From: Lachnospiraceae bacterium
GTDB lineage: Bacteria > Bacillota > Clostridia > Lachnospirales > Lachnospiraceae
DNA length: 64,000 nucleotides
Assembly (NCBI GenBank): GCA_949383255.1
Contig: CASJPF010000014.1
Location: 1-64,000 of the forward strand
Reading direction: 5' to 3'
Shown: positions 62,386-64,000 of the stretch, in pieces
Layout of the letters: the number at the start of each line of letters is the position of its first letter
Numbering within the stretch: position 1 is the first letter of the stretch
Translations under genes and position numbers: made by a program
The notes under the pieces: generated by a model
What the model saw: the letters and a program-made list of their open reading frames with translations, nothing else
Databases searched by the model: none
What the model was told of the DNA's origin: nothing

Positions 62386-64000
62386 TTGGATAAATACGAA
62401 TACAAAGTTCGTTCAGAAGAAATTTCAAATTTGATCGAACAGGAAAAATATACAGAAGCCGTAAAAATAGCAGATACGATTGACTGGAGAAGAGTTAAGA
62501 GCGCGTCGATGTTGTTAAAGATTTCGGTATTATATCGAATCAACAGACGAAATGAAGAGGCTAGGGAAGTGCTGATGCTGGCATATGAGCGTTACCCCGC
62601 AAATCGTTCTGTTGTGTATTCCCTTTGTGAATTATCAATTGAGTTAGATGATGTTGTATCAGCGATTGAATATTATAAACAGTTTGTGAAGTTGGCACCG
62701 AAAGACAATGGTGTATTTACGCTTCGATATCGGATATTGGAGGCGCAGGAGGCGAGTCTTGAAGAGCGGATTGAGATTCTTGAAGAGTTAAAAAAGAAGG
62801 ATTATCAGGAAGAGTGGGCATATGAACTTGCCTATCTCTATCATAGAGTAGGGTTGTCTACAAAATGTGTGGAAGAGTGTGATGACATTATCCTCTGGTT
62901 TGGAGATGGCCCATATGTGATGAAGGCAATGGAGCTAAAAGCAGTGCATGTGCCGCTCTCTAGATCACAGCAAGAGAAATATGAGACTATGTTAAATCAT
63001 GCGTCGGATAATTATAGTGGTGATACAGAAGTTCAGGAGATGTATTCTGAGGAGGAATATGGAGTCGATAATATAGCGTACTATCCGAATCAGTATGCGG
63101 AGGAAGCATACGAAGATACAGGATATGAGCAGGAAAATTATTCGCAGGAATTGTATGACAACACAGGATACGATTCTCAAAGTTATCCCAACAGGAGTTA
63201 TGAAAACAGTGGGTATGATGCACAGAATTATGTAAATGAGTCGTATCAAAATACCGGCTATGACACGCAAAATTATCCCAATGAAGGATATGAAACTACA
63301 AACTATAATACGCAAGGCTATCCCAATGAAGGATATGATAATATCAGTTATGATACACAAAATTATCCCAGCGAAGGGTATAAAAATAGTAGTTACGATA
63401 CGCAAGCCTATTCAAATGGAGGATATGAAACTACCAGCTACGATACACAAAATTATCCCAATGAAACATATCAAACTACAGACTATAATGCACAAGGCTA
63501 TCCCAATGAGGAATATGCAAACACAGGATATGATACACAAAGTTATCCCAATGAAACATATGAAAACAGCGGATATAATGGACAAACCTATTCCAATGAA
63601 GGATACGAAAACAGCGGATATAATGCGCAAGGTTATCCCAGTGAAGGTTATGAAAACACACAGTATAGTCAAGAAACTTATGCCAGTGAGCCATATAATA
63701 TAGCGACTTATGCACAGGAAACTTATTCTGATTACGGTCAGAACGACTATGTAGAAGATGGCTATGGAAATATAAATTACACAAATAAAAGCAGTTATAC
63801 TGGCGAATTTTATGTGGAGCAGACTTATGATGAAAATGGGAATTTGATAGAGAACAGAACAGATACAAATAATCAGGAAATTGCTGGACGCGGTGGAGAG
63901 TCAGACAAGTCCTACCGCAATGGACTTTATCTGTATCAAAGCAATCCAGCACCTGCTGCAAATTTAGGTGATATGAGTGAGTACAACACAATCAATCTTC
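62386..64000 (+). CDS. TPR-like protein with a long Tyr-x4 repeat domain (3' end outside window)
   Basis: At least 538 residues, open at the right edge. TTG 62386 is the start, with AGAGGTGATGAGAC just upstream. Residues 1-210 are helical TPR-like repeats (for example ISVLYRINRRNEEAREVLML, YELAYLYHRVGLSTKCVEEC). Residues 242-447 are a tandem region in which every fifth residue is Tyr, 42 in a row, with a 15-residue higher period of the type YDTQN-YPNEG-YENSG. The part after 450 is Asn/Gly/Ser-rich. No signal peptide. I do not know a named family; the repeat may mediate self-association or be a phosphorylation platform, but this is inference. Confidence 0.8.
   Translation, partial: MDKYEYKVRSEEISNLIEQEKYTEAVKIADTIDWRRVKSASMLLKISVLYRINRRNEEAREVLMLAYERYPANRSVVYSLCELSIELDDVVSAIEYYKQFVKLAPKDNGVFTLRYRILEAQEASLEERIEILEELKKKDYQEEWAYELAYLYHRVGLSTKCVEECDDIILWFGDGPYVMKAMELKAVHVPLSRSQQEKYETMLNHASDNYSGDTEVQEMYSEEEYGVDNIAYYPNQYAEEAYEDTGYEQENYSQELYDNTGYDSQSYPNRSYENSGYDAQNYVNESYQNTGYDTQNYPNEGYETTNYNTQGYPNEGYDNISYDTQNYPSEGYKNSSYDTQAYSNGGYETTSYDTQNYPNETYQTTDYNAQGYPNEEYANTGYDTQSYPNETYENSGYNGQTYSNEGYENSGYNAQGYPSEGYENTQYSQETYASEPYNIATYAQETYSDYGQNDYVEDGYGNINYTNKSSYTGEFYVEQTYDENGNLIENRTDTNNQEIAGRGGESDKSYRNGLYLYQSNPAPAANLGDMSEYNTINL
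63109..63726 (+). repeat. 45-bp tandem coding repeats (15-residue unit)
   Basis: About 14 diverged units of 45 bp, each coding three Y-x4 pentads. Nucleotide drift among units is considerable, but Tyr codons at every fifth position are all kept. Because of the periodicity, other frames on both strands also stay open here; those are by-products. Confidence 0.9.

Noticed and set aside
63109-63726. CRISPR-like regular repeats
   Set aside because: The units are in-frame coding repeats with no unique spacers; period 45 bp equals 15 codons.
62992-63991. Several open frames on the minus strand and in another plus frame
   Set aside because: They arise from the 45-bp periodic coding repeat; compositions are artificial (Ile/Phe or Met/Lys runs) and there are no ribosome sites.

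Overview
The window looks like a chromosome segment of a Gram-positive, endospore-forming, motile gut anaerobe of the Lachnospiraceae (Clostridia). This is inferred from gene content, not from a database search: a proS T-box, HPr kinase and a cre site (Firmicutes carbon control), WhiA, a SipL-type SPOCS/LysM spore protein, SpoIID/SpoIIQ homologues, B-type PyrD with PyrK, large MCPs and a rhamnogalacturonan esterase. Most of the sequence has moderate GC; about 52.4-60 kb is clearly more AT-rich and reads as an accessory island.

Layout. 1-0.1 kb: 3' end of an IS200/IS605-type TnpB gene with the element's right-end hairpin. 0.1-7.8 kb: T-box-controlled proS, acetate kinase, then a pentose block (FGGY sugar kinase, ribulose-phosphate 4-epimerase, split transketolase). 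8.3-11.7 kb: pyrK-pyrD, then a SipL-like spore protein. 11.8-14.5 kb: three proteins of unknown role (one of them secreted with an LRR-like segment). 14.5-20.2 kb: hprK-glcK-murB-rapZ-whiA-diacylglycerol kinase. 20.2-27.8 kb: spoIID-like and spoIIQ-like genes, an amidohydrolase, ddl-murF, plsC and a PrcB-domain lipoprotein. 27.9-36.3 kb: pyrC, then a pectin-type uptake locus (membrane AraC regulator, solute-binding protein, two permeases, SGNH acetylesterase). 36.4-42.5 kb: three chemoreceptors, two of them a tandem pair with gene-conversion-like sequence identity. 42.9-48.8 kb: ZIP metal transporter, MFS transporter, and a sugar ABC operon in which three consecutive genes each carry one lesion. 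49-51.6 kb: acidic TPR protein.

The most interesting region is 51.7-59.2 kb. A lactococcin-972-like bacteriocin gene with its membrane protein and ABC ATPase lies beside a complete agr-type quorum-sensing system (agrB, a 34-residue agrD, agrC, agrA). The promoters of the bacteriocin gene and of agrBD both carry a pair of direct repeats, consensus T(C/G)GTGG(A/T)CA, with the same 22-bp period and the same distance to the -10. This predicts that AgrA switches on the bacteriocin at high cell density. 59.2-64 kb holds a PD-(D/E)XK nuclease-like gene bracketed by inverted repeats, a double GNAT acetyltransferase, and a protein with 42 consecutive tyrosines spaced exactly five residues apart.

At least three families of structured intergenic repeats run through the window. 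Family 1 is a palindromic MITE-like element of about 160 bp, with shorter deletion forms. Family 2 has three consecutive hairpins. Family 3 has two hairpins ending in a GAGTAGG stem. Families 2 and 3 keep their stems while the sequence changes, including compensatory changes. A fourth, single-copy MITE with 16-bp perfect inverted ends sits inside the agr locus.
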